Notes: generated by a model from the letters alone, not told the origin. Positions 55,805 through 63,972 are shown, counted from the first letter of the stretch. The stretch: DNA of 64,000 nt from Candidatus Brocadia sp. WS118 (GCA_007618135.1 PHFX01000154.1:1-64000); one strand, 5' to 3'. Numbers and translations: made by a program.

Positions 55805-56098
55805 CTTCCTTTCCCTCTTTTTCCAATAGTTGGGTTCTCTGCTGAGGTGCATCACAGCGATTATATACACCTCTTTATCTGCAATTTGATATATAACCCC
55901 GTAAGGGAAACGATTTGTCAAACATCTCCTGGTATTTGCAGAAAGTGTACCCCAAGCATCAGGAAAAGAAAGAATGTTCTGGATTGCCAAGTAGACTTCT
56001 TTAGCGAACTCTAAACCGAGACCTTTTTGGCACCCGTTATAGTAAACAATAGCCTCATCTAACTCCTTTTCAGCATCAGGATGAAAAGAATAATGCAA
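55799..56098 (-). CDS. RelE/ParE-type toxin in integron cassette 2
   Basis: The 99-residue protein has the RelE/ParE fold pattern: FHPDAEKELDEAIVYYN, then GLEFAKEVYLAIQNIL, FPYGVIYQI and VYIIAVMHLSREPNYW. Proteins of this type cut mRNA on the ribosome or poison gyrase and are neutralised by the antitoxin encoded just upstream. The ATG follows the antitoxin stop by 5 bases. Its stop codon is the TAA of the attC R'' box, as is common in cassettes. Confidence 0.88.
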   Translation of the reverse strand: MHYSFHPDAEKELDEAIVYYNGCQKGLGLEFAKEVYLAIQNILSFPDAWGTLSANTRRCLTNRFPYGVIYQIADKEVYIIAVMHLSREPNYWKKRERKA

Positions 56099-56103
56099 GA
56101 GTT

Positions 56104-56322
56104 CTACCTGCCAAATATTTTCTTAAAGACTTTATCGCCTGGTACTGTTTTTACTTTACCGCTTTTTATTTCTTCAACCCTCTTTTCTGCCTCTGCTGCC
56201 CATAATTCGTCTATTTCTTTCTGAACGGGATGAAGGCTTCGGAGAAGTTTGTCCACAAGTTGTGCTCTTATCTCGACTGGCAGAGAAACTGCTTCGTCAA
56301 AAAGTTCCCGGGTCTTTATCAT
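56104..56322 (-). CDS. Antitoxin of the cassette toxin-antitoxin pair
   Basis: The 72-residue protein matches the short addiction-module antitoxins paired with RelE/ParE: ELFDEAVSLPVEIRAQLVDKLLRSLHP, then IDELWAAEAEKRVEEIKSGKVKTVPGDKVFKKI. The first part should bind DNA or dimerise and the tail should wrap the toxin. GGAGG lies before the ATG. It is the first gene of cassette 2, whose left edge is at 56404. Confidence 0.88.
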   Translation of the reverse strand: MIKTRELFDEAVSLPVEIRAQLVDKLLRSLHPVQKEIDELWAAEAEKRVEEIKSGKVKTVPGDKVFKKIFGR

Positions 56323-56398
56323 GTTTACCTCCGTATAGAATATTAGTTTTGCTTTAGTATTTCATGTTCCACTGTTGGAGATGTATCTTTTTTGTGTG

Positions 56399-56522
56399 GC
56401 ATAACGACCCAAGCTCAGCAACGGCCTCGGCGGCGCGGGTGGAGCGCACGGTGCGCTCACGAACTCCCACGACGCTCGGACGGAGGGCGGAGAGGCCGTT
56501 CGCTGCAGCGCCCTTGTTAGGC
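56399..56522 (-). other. Integron attC site of cassette 1 (124 bases)
   Basis: On the minus strand R'' is GCCTAAC (56522-56516) and R' is GTTATGC (56405-56399). The inner boxes are GCGCTGCAG/CCGTTGCTGAGC-like, and a long GC-rich inverted repeat fills the middle (GGCCTC..GAGGCC, GCGCAC..GTGCGC). The cassette's own first bases TTAGGC (57074-57069) would close to GTTAGGC, the perfect complement of this R''. The composition is much richer in GC than the chromosome around it. Confidence 0.9.
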
Positions 56523-56535
56523 GGCGGTCGTGTTT

Positions 56536-57015
56536 CTACTGTTCGTATTCAATACCATACTCTCCCTCAACCGTTGTGCCGCCTTCTGTCTTGTAGGTTA
56601 CCTTCACTTTGGCGGTTTGTTTGCACTTATTCGTAATTCCGGGGTAGAGGGTTGCGAGCCTAGCGACCAGACCTTTTGCGGTCACCTTGCACGTTCCTGC
56701 CAGCAGCGCCTTGCCACGCTCGTTGTAGATAGAAAGACCCAGCTGCCCATCGCCAATAGGCTCGGCTTCCACCTTCCAATCGATCTTTGGAACTCTTCCG
56801 ACCACTCGACCGATCGTAGAAGGCTTCTTTAGTAATTCGGAATCGCCAAAGATTCGCTCGTCTAGGAAGACAAACGCGCTCACCTTGTTTGCGACCACGA
56901 CTGTAAACCCTGACTTCTGCGAATAAGATGATCCCCACTCCGGAGAGGGCTTTATATTAGCAGGAATCTTCCCACCTCCCTTTGCTTTTCCTTGGACTTT
57001 GATGACTGTTGGCAT
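56536..57015 (-). CDS. Unknown protein in integron cassette 1
   Basis: The 159-residue protein is soluble, basic and beta-rich (VTYKTEGGTTVEGEYGIEYE at its end). It starts PTVIKVQGKAKGGGKIPAN. No family is recognised. AAGGAG lies 8 bases before the ATG; the stop is 14 bases before attC. GC content is visibly higher than in the flanking chromosome, consistent with transfer. Being closest to attI, it is the most recently gained cassette if insertion follows the usual rule. Confidence 0.72.
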   Translation of the reverse strand: MPTVIKVQGKAKGGGKIPANIKPSPEWGSSYSQKSGFTVVVANKVSAFVFLDERIFGDSELLKKPSTIGRVVGRVPKIDWKVEAEPIGDGQLGLSIYNERGKALLAGTCKVTAKGLVARLATLYPGITNKCKQTAKVKVTYKTEGGTTVEGEYGIEYEQ

Positions 57016-57068
57016 GTTCTACTCCTTTCTTGTTTGTTTACTGCAACTTCGAGAAACTGGTTCGAGCC

Positions 57069-57145
57069 GCCTAACAATGTTATTAACAAGTTTTCTCCAC
57101 TCCAACAAAAAGCGTAGCGCATGTCAAGCAAAAAAAACACTTATG
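57069..57145 (-). promoter_or_regulatory. attI region with possible cassette promoter
   Basis: The first recombination point is GTTAGGC on the minus strand (57075-57069). About 50 bases upstream TTGACA (57127-57122, minus) with a weak TGGAGT box 17 bases on could be the cassette promoter. The region lies between intI and cassette 1, as attI must. Confidence 0.6.
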
Positions 57146-57174
57146 TTGACATATGAAGTCATCATAAATATAAT
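57146..57174 (+). promoter_or_regulatory. Perfect consensus sigma-70 promoter for intI
   Basis: TTGACA, exactly 17 bases, TATAAT: 12 of 12 matches with optimal spacing, about 55 bases before the intI ATG. Transcription would start near 57181. No LexA-like CTGT-N8-ACAG box overlaps it. Confidence 0.85.
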
Positions 57175-57229
57175 TTCTAACTCGTTAGCAACTCATATTG
57201 AGTGATAACAGGAAATAGGATAAGTATTC

Positions 57230-58609
57230 ATGGTCAATATCCCTACCGCTTTATTCACTAAATACAGCATACTACTGAGTAAAAAATCGGTTCCGGTTTC
57301 CGTTCATAATAATTACAAGAAGTGGTTGCGGTATTACCTCGATTTTTGCCATAACTACTGTTACGGGTATGCTGAAATGGAATCTCTGAAACATTTTATG
57401 GTCAAATTGCATGAGAAACACCAATCTCCTGCAATGCAAGAGGAGGCAGCACAGGCAGTGTCCCTTTATTATGAGATGCTGCAGGCCGCCCCTCACCTTC
57501 CCGTAAACCCTTCAGGAGCAGGCTCTGCCCCGCTCCCCGTAAGGGGTGAGGGGAATGTTAAACCGGAGGACTGTTCCGATTCTCTGACTTCTCCCGCCCC
57601 ATTCCTCAGCAAAGAGGGAGCTACGAAATCGGGGACGTTGTCAGGAAAAGAGTGGGTCAAGGTTTACTCAGACCTGTTTGCGGAGATTAAGGTAAGGCAT
57701 TATTCCCCGAAGACATTGAGATCGTATTCTACATGGGTGCGGAAGTTTCAAGCCTTTACTAAAAGCAAGAAACCTTCTGATTTGAATCCTTCCGATGTGA
57801 AGGATTTCATACGCTTTCTGGCTGTGCAATGCCGCGTCTCGGCTTCTTCCCAGAATCAGGCGTTTAATGCCCTTTTGTTTTTATATAGGCAAGTACTAAA
57901 AACCGATTTTGGCGACCAGAGCGATAATGTGAGGGCCAGGCGGACCAGATATATACCTGTTGTGCTGTCCCGGGCGGAAGTGGATTCGGTAATAGGCAAC
58001 CTTAATTATCCTTATGACCTTGTGGTCAGGCTTTTGTACGGTTGCGGCCTCCGGTTGTTTGAGTGCATGAAGCTCAGGCTGCACAATTTCAATTTAGATG
58101 CAGGGATATTGACGGTGCATGACGGGAAGGGGAAGAAAGACAGGACTGTGCCGCTTCCAAGATCTATCATTCCGCAGATTAAAACCCATATTACCTATGT
58201 GACGGAACTGCATCAAAAAGACCTCGATGCCGGTTATGCGGGAGCATTTGTTGACGGACTTCTTGAAAAGAAGTATAAAAACATCGGGAAGGATCTGATC
58301 TGGCAGTGGTTCTTTCCGGCCAAGACGTTGACGCTTGTCCCCGATGAGGGCAAATACAGGAGGTATCATCTCCATGAAACCCATGTGAATAAGGCGATAC
58401 GGCGGGCTGTGAGGAAGGCAAAAATATTGAAGAGGGTGTCATCCCACACCTTTCGGCATAGTTTCGCAACCCATCTGTTGCAAGCCAACTACGATATCCG
58501 CACTATTCAGGAGATGCTGGGACACAGTGATGTAAGGACGACCATGATATATACTCATACGATCAAAAGCCAGACCGTCAAAGAGGTAAAAAGCCCACTT
58601 GATTTCTGA
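57230..58609 (+). CDS. intI: Integron integrase (tyrosine recombinase)
   Basis: The 459-residue protein contains a complete tyrosine recombinase: Arg275 (GCGLRLFE), Lys near 300-302, His406 and Arg409 (HTFRHSF), His432 (LGHSD) and Tyr441 (MIYTH). Between the second and third boxes is the integron-specific insert (about 327-364; ELHQKDLDAGYAGAF, LEKKYKN, WQWFFPA), which handles folded attC hairpins. The core N-terminal domain starts near residue 140. Residues 1-85 are an extra N-terminal domain and 86-137 a Pro/Ser/Gly stretch that looks like palindromic repeats read in frame; usual integrases have 320-340 residues. It is divergent from the cassettes. Confidence 0.95.
   Translation: MVNIPTALFTKYSILLSKKSVPVSVHNNYKKWLRYYLDFCHNYCYGYAEMESLKHFMVKLHEKHQSPAMQEEAAQAVSLYYEMLQAAPHLPVNPSGAGSAPLPVRGEGNVKPEDCSDSLTSPAPFLSKEGATKSGTLSGKEWVKVYSDLFAEIKVRHYSPKTLRSYSTWVRKFQAFTKSKKPSDLNPSDVKDFIRFLAVQCRVSASSQNQAFNALLFLYRQVLKTDFGDQSDNVRARRTRYIPVVLSRAEVDSVIGNLNYPYDLVVRLLYGCGLRLFECMKLRLHNFNLDAGILTVHDGKGKKDRTVPLPRSIIPQIKTHITYVTELHQKDLDAGYAGAFVDGLLEKKYKNIGKDLIWQWFFPAKTLTLVPDEGKYRRYHLHETHVNKAIRRAVRKAKILKRVSSHTFRHSFATHLLQANYDIRTIQEMLGHSDVRTTMIYTHTIKSQTVKEVKSPLDF
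57489..57645. repeat. Repeat-derived insert inside intI
   Basis: The stretch holds CCCCTCACCTTCCC against GGGTGAGGGG (plus-strand palindrome) and further C-rich pieces. In protein it gives NPSGAGSAPLPVRGEGNV and PAPFLSKEGATKSG, low-complexity segments that separate the extra N-terminal domain from the recombinase core. The frame is kept. Confidence 0.6.
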
Positions 58610-58868
58610 TCCCGGGATAACCCCCCTGGAGGAATTAAGGGTCGCCATATCTAAGTTTTAATTCAAAAATCATTACCACCTGCATAGCGGACGGCAATGA
58701 CATTTTGCCTGGAACAGGGAAGCGACTCTCTGATGATAAACGGAGAATATGCAGACTTTGGTGAAGCAGAAAAAGAGGAAAAAATGTTTCCATTACCAGA
58801 AAATGTGATAAGATTACTAACGATGAATTTAGGGGTATCAGATAAAAACTTAGAGGAGGCAAAGAATA

Positions 58869-59084
58869 ATGGGCACGAAAACTTTAAATAAATTAATCGA
58901 AGATTTTAGCCAGTTACCATTAGAGGATAAGGAGTATGCGATAGATATTATAAAGAAACAGTTAGCGGAGGCTAAAAGGGATGTAATTGCGAAAAGAGCT
59001 AAAGAGGCTATGTCTAATCTCAAGAAGGGACTGATTAAAAGAGGAAACGTAAAAGATTTATATAAGGACATAGAAGGTGATTAG
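58869..59084 (+). CDS. Antitoxin of a second toxin-antitoxin locus
   Basis: The 71-residue protein has an N-terminal helical part (IEDFSQLPLEDKEYAIDIIKKQLAEAKRD) and a basic C-terminal part, in the manner of short antitoxins coupled to RelE/YafQ toxins. AGAGGAGG lies 9 bases before the ATG. Its end overlaps the toxin start GTG by 8 bases. No attC flanks the pair, so it is not a cassette of the integron next door. Confidence 0.75.
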   Translation: MGTKTLNKLIEDFSQLPLEDKEYAIDIIKKQLAEAKRDVIAKRAKEAMSNLKKGLIKRGNVKDLYKDIEGD

Positions 59085-59345
59085 AATAACATGGGATCAG
59101 GGGTTCAAACGGATTTACAAAAAGAAAGTAAAATATAATGACAAATTTAAAAAGAAATTCTGGAAGCTATAATGTTATTTTCAAAAAACCCTTGTAATCC
59201 ACGATTAAAAACACATAAATTGGTAGGAAAACTTGATGGCCTCTGGGCATTTAGCGTTGGCTATGATTACAGAGTGGTTTTTAGGTTTATAGATGCTGAA
59301 GAAGTCTTGCTAATCGATATTGGAACTCACGATGAAGTTTATTAA
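59077..59345 (+). pseudogene. Frameshifted RelE/YafQ-like toxin
   Basis: From GTG at 59077 the frame reads IRITWDQGFKRIYKKKVKYN and FKKKFW and then stops at 59172. One base up, the same protein goes on: EILEAIMLFSKNPCNPRLKTHKLVGKLDGLWAFSVGYDYRVVF to DIGTHDEVY and a stop at 59345. A single missing base near 59161-59166 explains the break. The total fits a toxin of about 89 residues. It is either inactivated or a sequencing error. Confidence 0.82.
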
Positions 59346-59429
59346 TTCACCGCAAAGACGCAAAGAAAGACCTTAAAACTATAATCAGGAATTCTACAAC
59401 TACTACTACTTTACGTTCAGGAACATGGA

Positions 59430-60980
59430 ATGACCGAAGAAAATAGAGAAAAAATTTTAATCCTCGATTTCGGCTCTCAATATGCCCAACTCATTGCACG
59501 TCGGGTAAGGGAGCATAACGTCTACAGCGAAATCGTCTCACACACGATTACCGCACAAGAGATACAAAAGACCAATCCAAAGGGTATTATCCTCAGCGGA
59601 GGTCCTGCCAGCGTATACACAAAGAATGCCCCACAATGTGATGAAACAATAGCTACCTTGGGGATCCCCATATTAGGCATCTGCTACGGGATGCAACTGG
59701 GATGTCAGATGCTGGGAGCCACAGTACAACCCACGACGGCACGGGAATACGGAAGAACCACCTGCACGCTTAACAACGAAAGCAAGTTATTCAAATCCAT
59801 GGGCAAAGATATTACCGTCTGGATGAGTCATGGCGACCAGGTTGTTGAATTGCCTCAAGATTTTGAGTCGCTTGCTTGTACCAGAAACTGCCCGTATGCA
59901 GCCGTAAAGCACAGGAAAAAGGCATTCTATGGGGTGCAATTTCATCCAGAAGTTACTCATACTCCACAGGGAAGCCAGATCATCCGCAATTTTCTGTATG
60001 AAATTTGTGGTTGTACCGGTGACTGGAAGATGCATTCGTATATAGAAAATGCTTTGACAGATATCCGGAGACAGGTCGGCAAAGGAAGGGTCGTATGTGG
60101 GCTCTCCGGCGGAGTCGATTCGGCAGTAACGGCAGCCCTTATCCATAAGGCTATCGGCAACCACCTGTCCTGTATCTTTGTTGATAACGGACTTTTGAGA
60201 AATTATGAAGCCGATGAAGTTATTACCACGTTTAAAGAACATTTTACCGTAGACCTGCACGCCATCGATGCGCGGGACCGATTTTTAGACAAATTAAAGG
60301 GCGTATTGGATCCTGAAAAAAAGCGCAAGATTATCGGCCACGAATTCATTGAGATTTTTAAGGAAGAGGCAAAGAAGATATCTCAGGCAAAGTTTCTGGC
60401 ACAGGGTACGTTGTATCCTGACGTCATTGAAAGCATCCCCGTGCACGGTGGCCCGACAGTTACCATTAAGAGCCATCACAATGTGGGCGGTTTACCGGCT
60501 GAATTGGGATTTGAACTCGTGGAACCCCTGCGATTTTTATTTAAGGACGAGGTGAGAAACATAGGAGAGGAACTCGGATTGCCGGAAAAATTAGTCTGGC
60601 GCCACCCCTTTCCCGGCCCGGGACTCGCCATCCGGATTATCGGTGAGGTAACAAACCGCCGTTTGGAAATCCTTCGCAATGCAGACAGGATTGTTATTGA
60701 GGAGATACGCAAGGCGGGGTTATATCGCTCTATTGCCCAGTGTTTTGCCGTGCTCTTGCCACTCAGCACGGTGGGGGTCATGGGAGATGAAAGGAGTTAT
60801 GAAAACGTCATCGCCATCCGCGCTGTGGAAACAACCGACTTTATGACCGCTGACTGGTGTCGCATCCCCCATGAAGTGATGGGAATCATTTCCAGCCGGA
60901 TTATTAATGAGGTCAAGGGCGTCAATCGTGTGGTTTATGACATCAGCACGAAACCACCGAGTACAATCGAATGGGAATAG
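59430..60980 (+). CDS. guaA: GMP synthase (glutamine-hydrolysing)
   Basis: The protein has 516 residues. The N-terminal glutaminase has the catalytic Cys in GICYGMQLG (about 86-94) and His/Glu in FHPEVTHT (about 171-178). The ATP pyrophosphatase domain has the P-loop [10 protein letters not shown] (about 225-234), and the C-terminal dimerisation domain ends in [11 protein letters not shown]. It makes GMP from XMP. The start ATG lies in the GGAATGACC context; a TATAAT box occurs at about 59383. Confidence 0.97.
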   Translation: MTEENREKILILDFGSQYAQLIARRVREHNVYSEIVSHTITAQEIQKTNPKGIILSGGPASVYTKNAPQCDETIATLGIPILGICYGMQLGCQMLGATVQPTTAREYGRTTCTLNNESKLFKSMGKDITVWMSHGDQVVELPQDFESLACTRNCPYAAVKHRKKAFYGVQFHPEVTHTPQGSQIIRNFLYEICGCTGDWKMHSYIENALTDIRRQVGKGRVVCGLSGGVDSAVTAALIHKAIGNHLSCIFVDNGLLRNYEADEVITTFKEHFTVDLHAIDARDRFLDKLKGVLDPEKKRKIIGHEFIEIFKEEAKKISQAKFLAQGTLYPDVIESIPVHGGPTVTIKSHHNVGGLPAELGFELVEPLRFLFKDEVRNIGEELGLPEKLVWRHPFPGPGLAIRIIGEVTNRRLEILRNADRIVIEEIRKAGLYRSIAQCFAVLLPLSTVGVMGDERSYENVIAIRAVETTDFMTADWCRIPHEVMGIISSRIINEVKGVNRVVYDISTKPPSTIEWE

Positions 60981-61027
60981 TTTCACTGATGTATGGGGGG
61001 ACCAGACGTTTGTCTTGCCTTGTTATT

Positions 61028-61108
61028 AATTAGGCCTTCGGCGACTTTCCCCCCTGTTTCCCCCCGTAAACGGGGGGATTATGGGGGGTAATTGAAATTC
61101 CTGAACAT
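61028..61108 (+). repeat. Modular palindromic repeat, copy 5
   Basis: AATTAGGCCTTCGGCGAC, a C-run/G-run hairpin core around CCCCCCGTAAACGGGGGG and AATTGAAATTCCTGAACAT. It is nearly identical to copy 4 at 48611-48692. Confidence 0.88.
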
Positions 61109-61361
61109 TAAATTAGGTTGCCTTCGACAGTGACTTTAAACTCCCCTCATTGTAAGGCGACCAGACTGGTCGCTCTATCTGAGCTGGAGGGTGTTTCTTC
61201 CCTCTCCACCAAAAAGAGGGACCGGGGAATATTATGGCAGGAGTACACACCCCTTTATACCTGAGGTAGGTCAACCGTCCCCGGTTGACATCATAATGAC
61301 AAGCGGGGACGCTTGTCCTGCCGATAGAGGGGAATTAAGAAAGTTTGAAATTCCGTAACAT
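61109..61361 (+). repeat. Modular palindromic repeat, copy 6 with inverted core
   Basis: Left end TAAATTAGGTTGCCTTCGAC and right end GTTTGAAATTCCGTAACAT are in the same orientation as copy 2, but the double-hairpin core (61265-61322) is the reverse complement of the core at 42046-42102. The stretch 60981-61413 holds no gene. Confidence 0.85.
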
Positions 61362-61419
61362 GTAACATTGAATTGAACATGCACTATAACACAAAAACCT
61401 TTTCACAAGGAATATGAGA

Positions 61420-62082
61420 ATGAAATGTCCGCACTGTTTGGAATCATTTCACGACTTTTATGAAGTAATCCCCGTTGGCAACGATGCACATGGTGATTGG
61501 GGTGTTATTAGCAGGAAATGCCCATCCTGCGAACGCGTGGTACTGGTTTTAGGGAGCGGGAAAATTGGCAGTATCGGGGGACGGCACATCCTTGAGTACA
61601 TCAAGGATGAACGTCTTATTTACCCCCGAGCGCCGAGTCGTGTGCCGCTTTCGAAGGAAGTCCCTGAGGCATTTGCAAAGGAATATCGGGAGGCATGCAC
61701 CGTCCTGGCTGATAGCCCAAAAGCAAGTGCAGCCCTGAGCCGCCGGTGCTTGCAACACCTGTTGCGGGAAAGGGCGCAGGTTAAGCCATCCAATCTTGCA
61801 GATGAAATCAAACAAGTAATCGACAGCGGTACTTTACCGGCATACATAGCAGAGTCGATTGACGACGTCCGGAATGTTGGCAACTTTGCAGCCCATCCGA
61901 TCAAGAGTGAAAGGACAGGTGAGATTGCTGACGTTGAGCCAGGCGAGGCAGACTGGAATCTCGACGTACTGGAGGCGCTTTTCAATTTTTATTTTGTCCA
62001 GCCGGCAATCATCAAAAAGAAGCGGGAAATCCTGAACCTGAAGCTGAAGGAAGTTGATAAAAAGGGGATAAAAAAGGTTTAG
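61420..62082 (+). CDS. Zinc-ribbon and DUF4145-like protein
   Basis: The ATG at 61420 (220 residues) is preferred to one 6 bases earlier because AAGGA then lies 8 bases upstream. The N terminus has a zinc ribbon (CPHC and CPSC); the C-terminal half resembles the HEPN-like DUF4145 domain (SRRCLQHLLRERAQV, IDDVRNVGNFAAHP). Such proteins are often near restriction or toxin systems, but also stand alone. Function unknown. Confidence 0.8.
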   Translation: MKCPHCLESFHDFYEVIPVGNDAHGDWGVISRKCPSCERVVLVLGSGKIGSIGGRHILEYIKDERLIYPRAPSRVPLSKEVPEAFAKEYREACTVLADSPKASAALSRRCLQHLLRERAQVKPSNLADEIKQVIDSGTLPAYIAESIDDVRNVGNFAAHPIKSERTGEIADVEPGEADWNLDVLEALFNFYFVQPAIIKKKREILNLKLKEVDKKGIKKV

Positions 62083-62600
62083 GCGCTTACAAAATAAACT
62101 TTCATGAATAAGAAGAGTAATCACACAGAGCTAAGGTAGCGGAGATATAAACAGAAGGTGAGAAACTGTGAAGATTAACATTTCAGCCTCTCAACCTCCC
62201 GGCTTCTTTACGCCCTCTGCAGTAAAATACCTTCAATAAATCTTCTTGCCTTTGCGCCTTTGCGTAACAAACATCTTTCCTCAATCGTCCTGCATGGGGT
62301 TGTTAGTATTTGCCAAACGTATTGCTCAGAGTTGTCTTATTTTCAGGCATTTACACACGACTCAGGATTCTCAGAAGAAAGATTCAAATAATTCAAAACC
62401 TTTACAAAGACCTTTGTTTTTTCATATAGCTTCGCTTTCATCATGAAAAGTCAGACCAATTCCTTGAATCTTCTTTAACAAGAAAAAATGAGGATTTGAT
62501 TAATCGCCAAAAGATGGTATAGTGTTGGGAATCTGGATTTTCTATGTTCGCTTTATCATGTTACCATGTACCTACTTCTTTTCGTGCAAGATTATTTACC
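62083..62600. other. Intergenic stretch with repeat fragments
   Basis: No gene is supported. A CTTTGCGCCTTTGCG fragment (about 62256-62270) belongs to the same family as pieces at 36700-36770 and 59346-59365. Plus-strand frames of 66-76 codons here lack start signals. Confidence 0.45.
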
Positions 62601-63842
62601 ATGAATGTTATCAGGAGTCTCATCCGCCCTGTTTTTCTAAAAAGTTTTGGAAGCATCGCTTTATTCCTTTTATTTTCACTCACTCTTTTACCCATGCATG
62701 CCTTTTCAGAAGCAGACAGACTAAAGATTTTTCCCGAGCAGGTGGCCATTGACGATATCATTCATATACCCACCGGTGAAAAGGTGCAGTTCCTTCATTT
62801 ACAAAGTTTCCTGGATTGCGTCCATGTCATCTATGTCGGGGAAATTCATGCAAATAAGGCGTCGCATCAGGTTCAATTGAAGGTGCTCAAGGCCTGCTAT
62901 GAGAAATTTGGAAACACGATTACCGTTGGGATGGAGATGTTTACAAGGCTATATCAGCCTTTTTTGGACCAATGGGTTACAGGAGAAATTGACGAACAAA
63001 AATTCCTGGAAGAGATCAAATGGGACAAGGAATGGGGATACGATTACCTCTTGTACAAAGACATCTTTGACTTTGTCCGCGAAAAGAAGATCCCCCTCCT
63101 CGCTTTAAATGCGCCAAAGGACGTGGTGCGCATGGTGAGTAAAAAGGGTCTGAAGAATTTAAGCGAAGATGAAAAAAAGCTGCTCCCTGAAATTGATACC
63201 TCTGATTATTTTCACCGTGTCTATCTGGAACGGGCAGTCCGTGAACATGTGGACCATTCGGCCGGATTGGAAAGATATAATGACGTCCAGTGTTTATGGG
63301 AAGAGCACATGGCTCAGACGGTTGCAACCTATCTATCCTCGTGGGAGGGTAAAGACAAAAAGGTGCTCGTATTTGCCGGAAACGGGCATATCATATATGA
63401 TTTTGGTATTCCCAAAAGGGTATTTCGGCGCAATTTCCTGCCGTATTACACGATTTATCCAGCCGAATTCCAGGGAAACAAACCCACCTCCGACCAAAAC
63501 CTGTTTTTGCCAGATATTCCCCTGGAACCTGCTGATTTTGTATGGGTTATTCCCCCTCAGACAACACAAGAAAAGAGGATCTATTTAGGGGTTCAGATAC
63601 AAAAAACCAGCGATAATAAATTGATCATAGAATCATTAACCCCGGAAAGTCCCGCTCAAAAGGCTGGGTTTCAGACAGGCGATGCTATTCTTTCCATTGA
63701 TGGGAAAATGGTAAAAAGCGTTATGGAGCTGGTTCATTATCTCCAGACGAAGCAGTTTGGAGACACCTGTACGGTGGTAATCGAACGGAACGGAAACACG
63801 ATTTCTTGTGAAGTTACCCTTTTTGAAATAAAACATCCATGA
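62601..63842 (+). CDS. ChaN-like haem-binding protein with PDZ domain
   Basis: I prefer the ATG at 62601 (413 residues) because a signal peptide follows at once (about 1-36); an ATG at 62544 would add 19 residues. The ChaN/DUF399 domain (about 60-280) shows YVGEIHANKASHQVQL, GMEMFTRLYQPFLDQW, WGYDYLLYKDIFDF and VFAGNGHIIYDFGIPKR. A PDZ domain follows (about 325-410; YLGVQIQKTSD, PESPAQKAGFQTGDAILSIDG). ChaN proteins bind haem in the envelope; the PDZ fusion suggests a protease-linked or scaffold role. Confidence 0.88.
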   Translation: MNVIRSLIRPVFLKSFGSIALFLLFSLTLLPMHAFSEADRLKIFPEQVAIDDIIHIPTGEKVQFLHLQSFLDCVHVIYVGEIHANKASHQVQLKVLKACYEKFGNTITVGMEMFTRLYQPFLDQWVTGEIDEQKFLEEIKWDKEWGYDYLLYKDIFDFVREKKIPLLALNAPKDVVRMVSKKGLKNLSEDEKKLLPEIDTSDYFHRVYLERAVREHVDHSAGLERYNDVQCLWEEHMAQTVATYLSSWEGKDKKVLVFAGNGHIIYDFGIPKRVFRRNFLPYYTIYPAEFQGNKPTSDQNLFLPDIPLEPADFVWVIPPQTTQEKRIYLGVQIQKTSDNKLIIESLTPESPAQKAGFQTGDAILSIDGKMVKSVMELVHYLQTKQFGDTCTVVIERNGNTISCEVTLFEIKHP

Positions 63843-63939
63843 ATCTCTGGCCAGCATAGGACAGGGAAAAATGTCACCCTGCACCGAAGTCGAATGATCT
63901 TGCTAAACGAGATTCTTTGCAGAGTTTACCCTGAGCAAT

Positions 63940-63972
63940 AAAAGAGATTCTTCGCTTCGTTCAGAATGACAA
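63940..63972 (+). repeat. Dispersed 33-base repeat, second copy
   Basis: AAAAGAGATTCTTCGCTTCG followed by TTCAGAATGACAAA matches 36791-36825 with one base changed. It contains the GATTCTTCGCTTCG core found in many environmental genomes. Confidence 0.75.

Noticed and set aside
56364-56832. Plus-strand frames of about 90-100 codons across attC and cassette 1
   Set aside because: They are readings of the attC hairpin and of the opposite strand of the cassette gene.
58697-58891. Plus-strand frame of 64 codons before the second antitoxin
   Set aside because: It overlaps the antitoxin start, has no good ribosome-binding site and shows no family pattern; it might be a remnant but I cannot support it.
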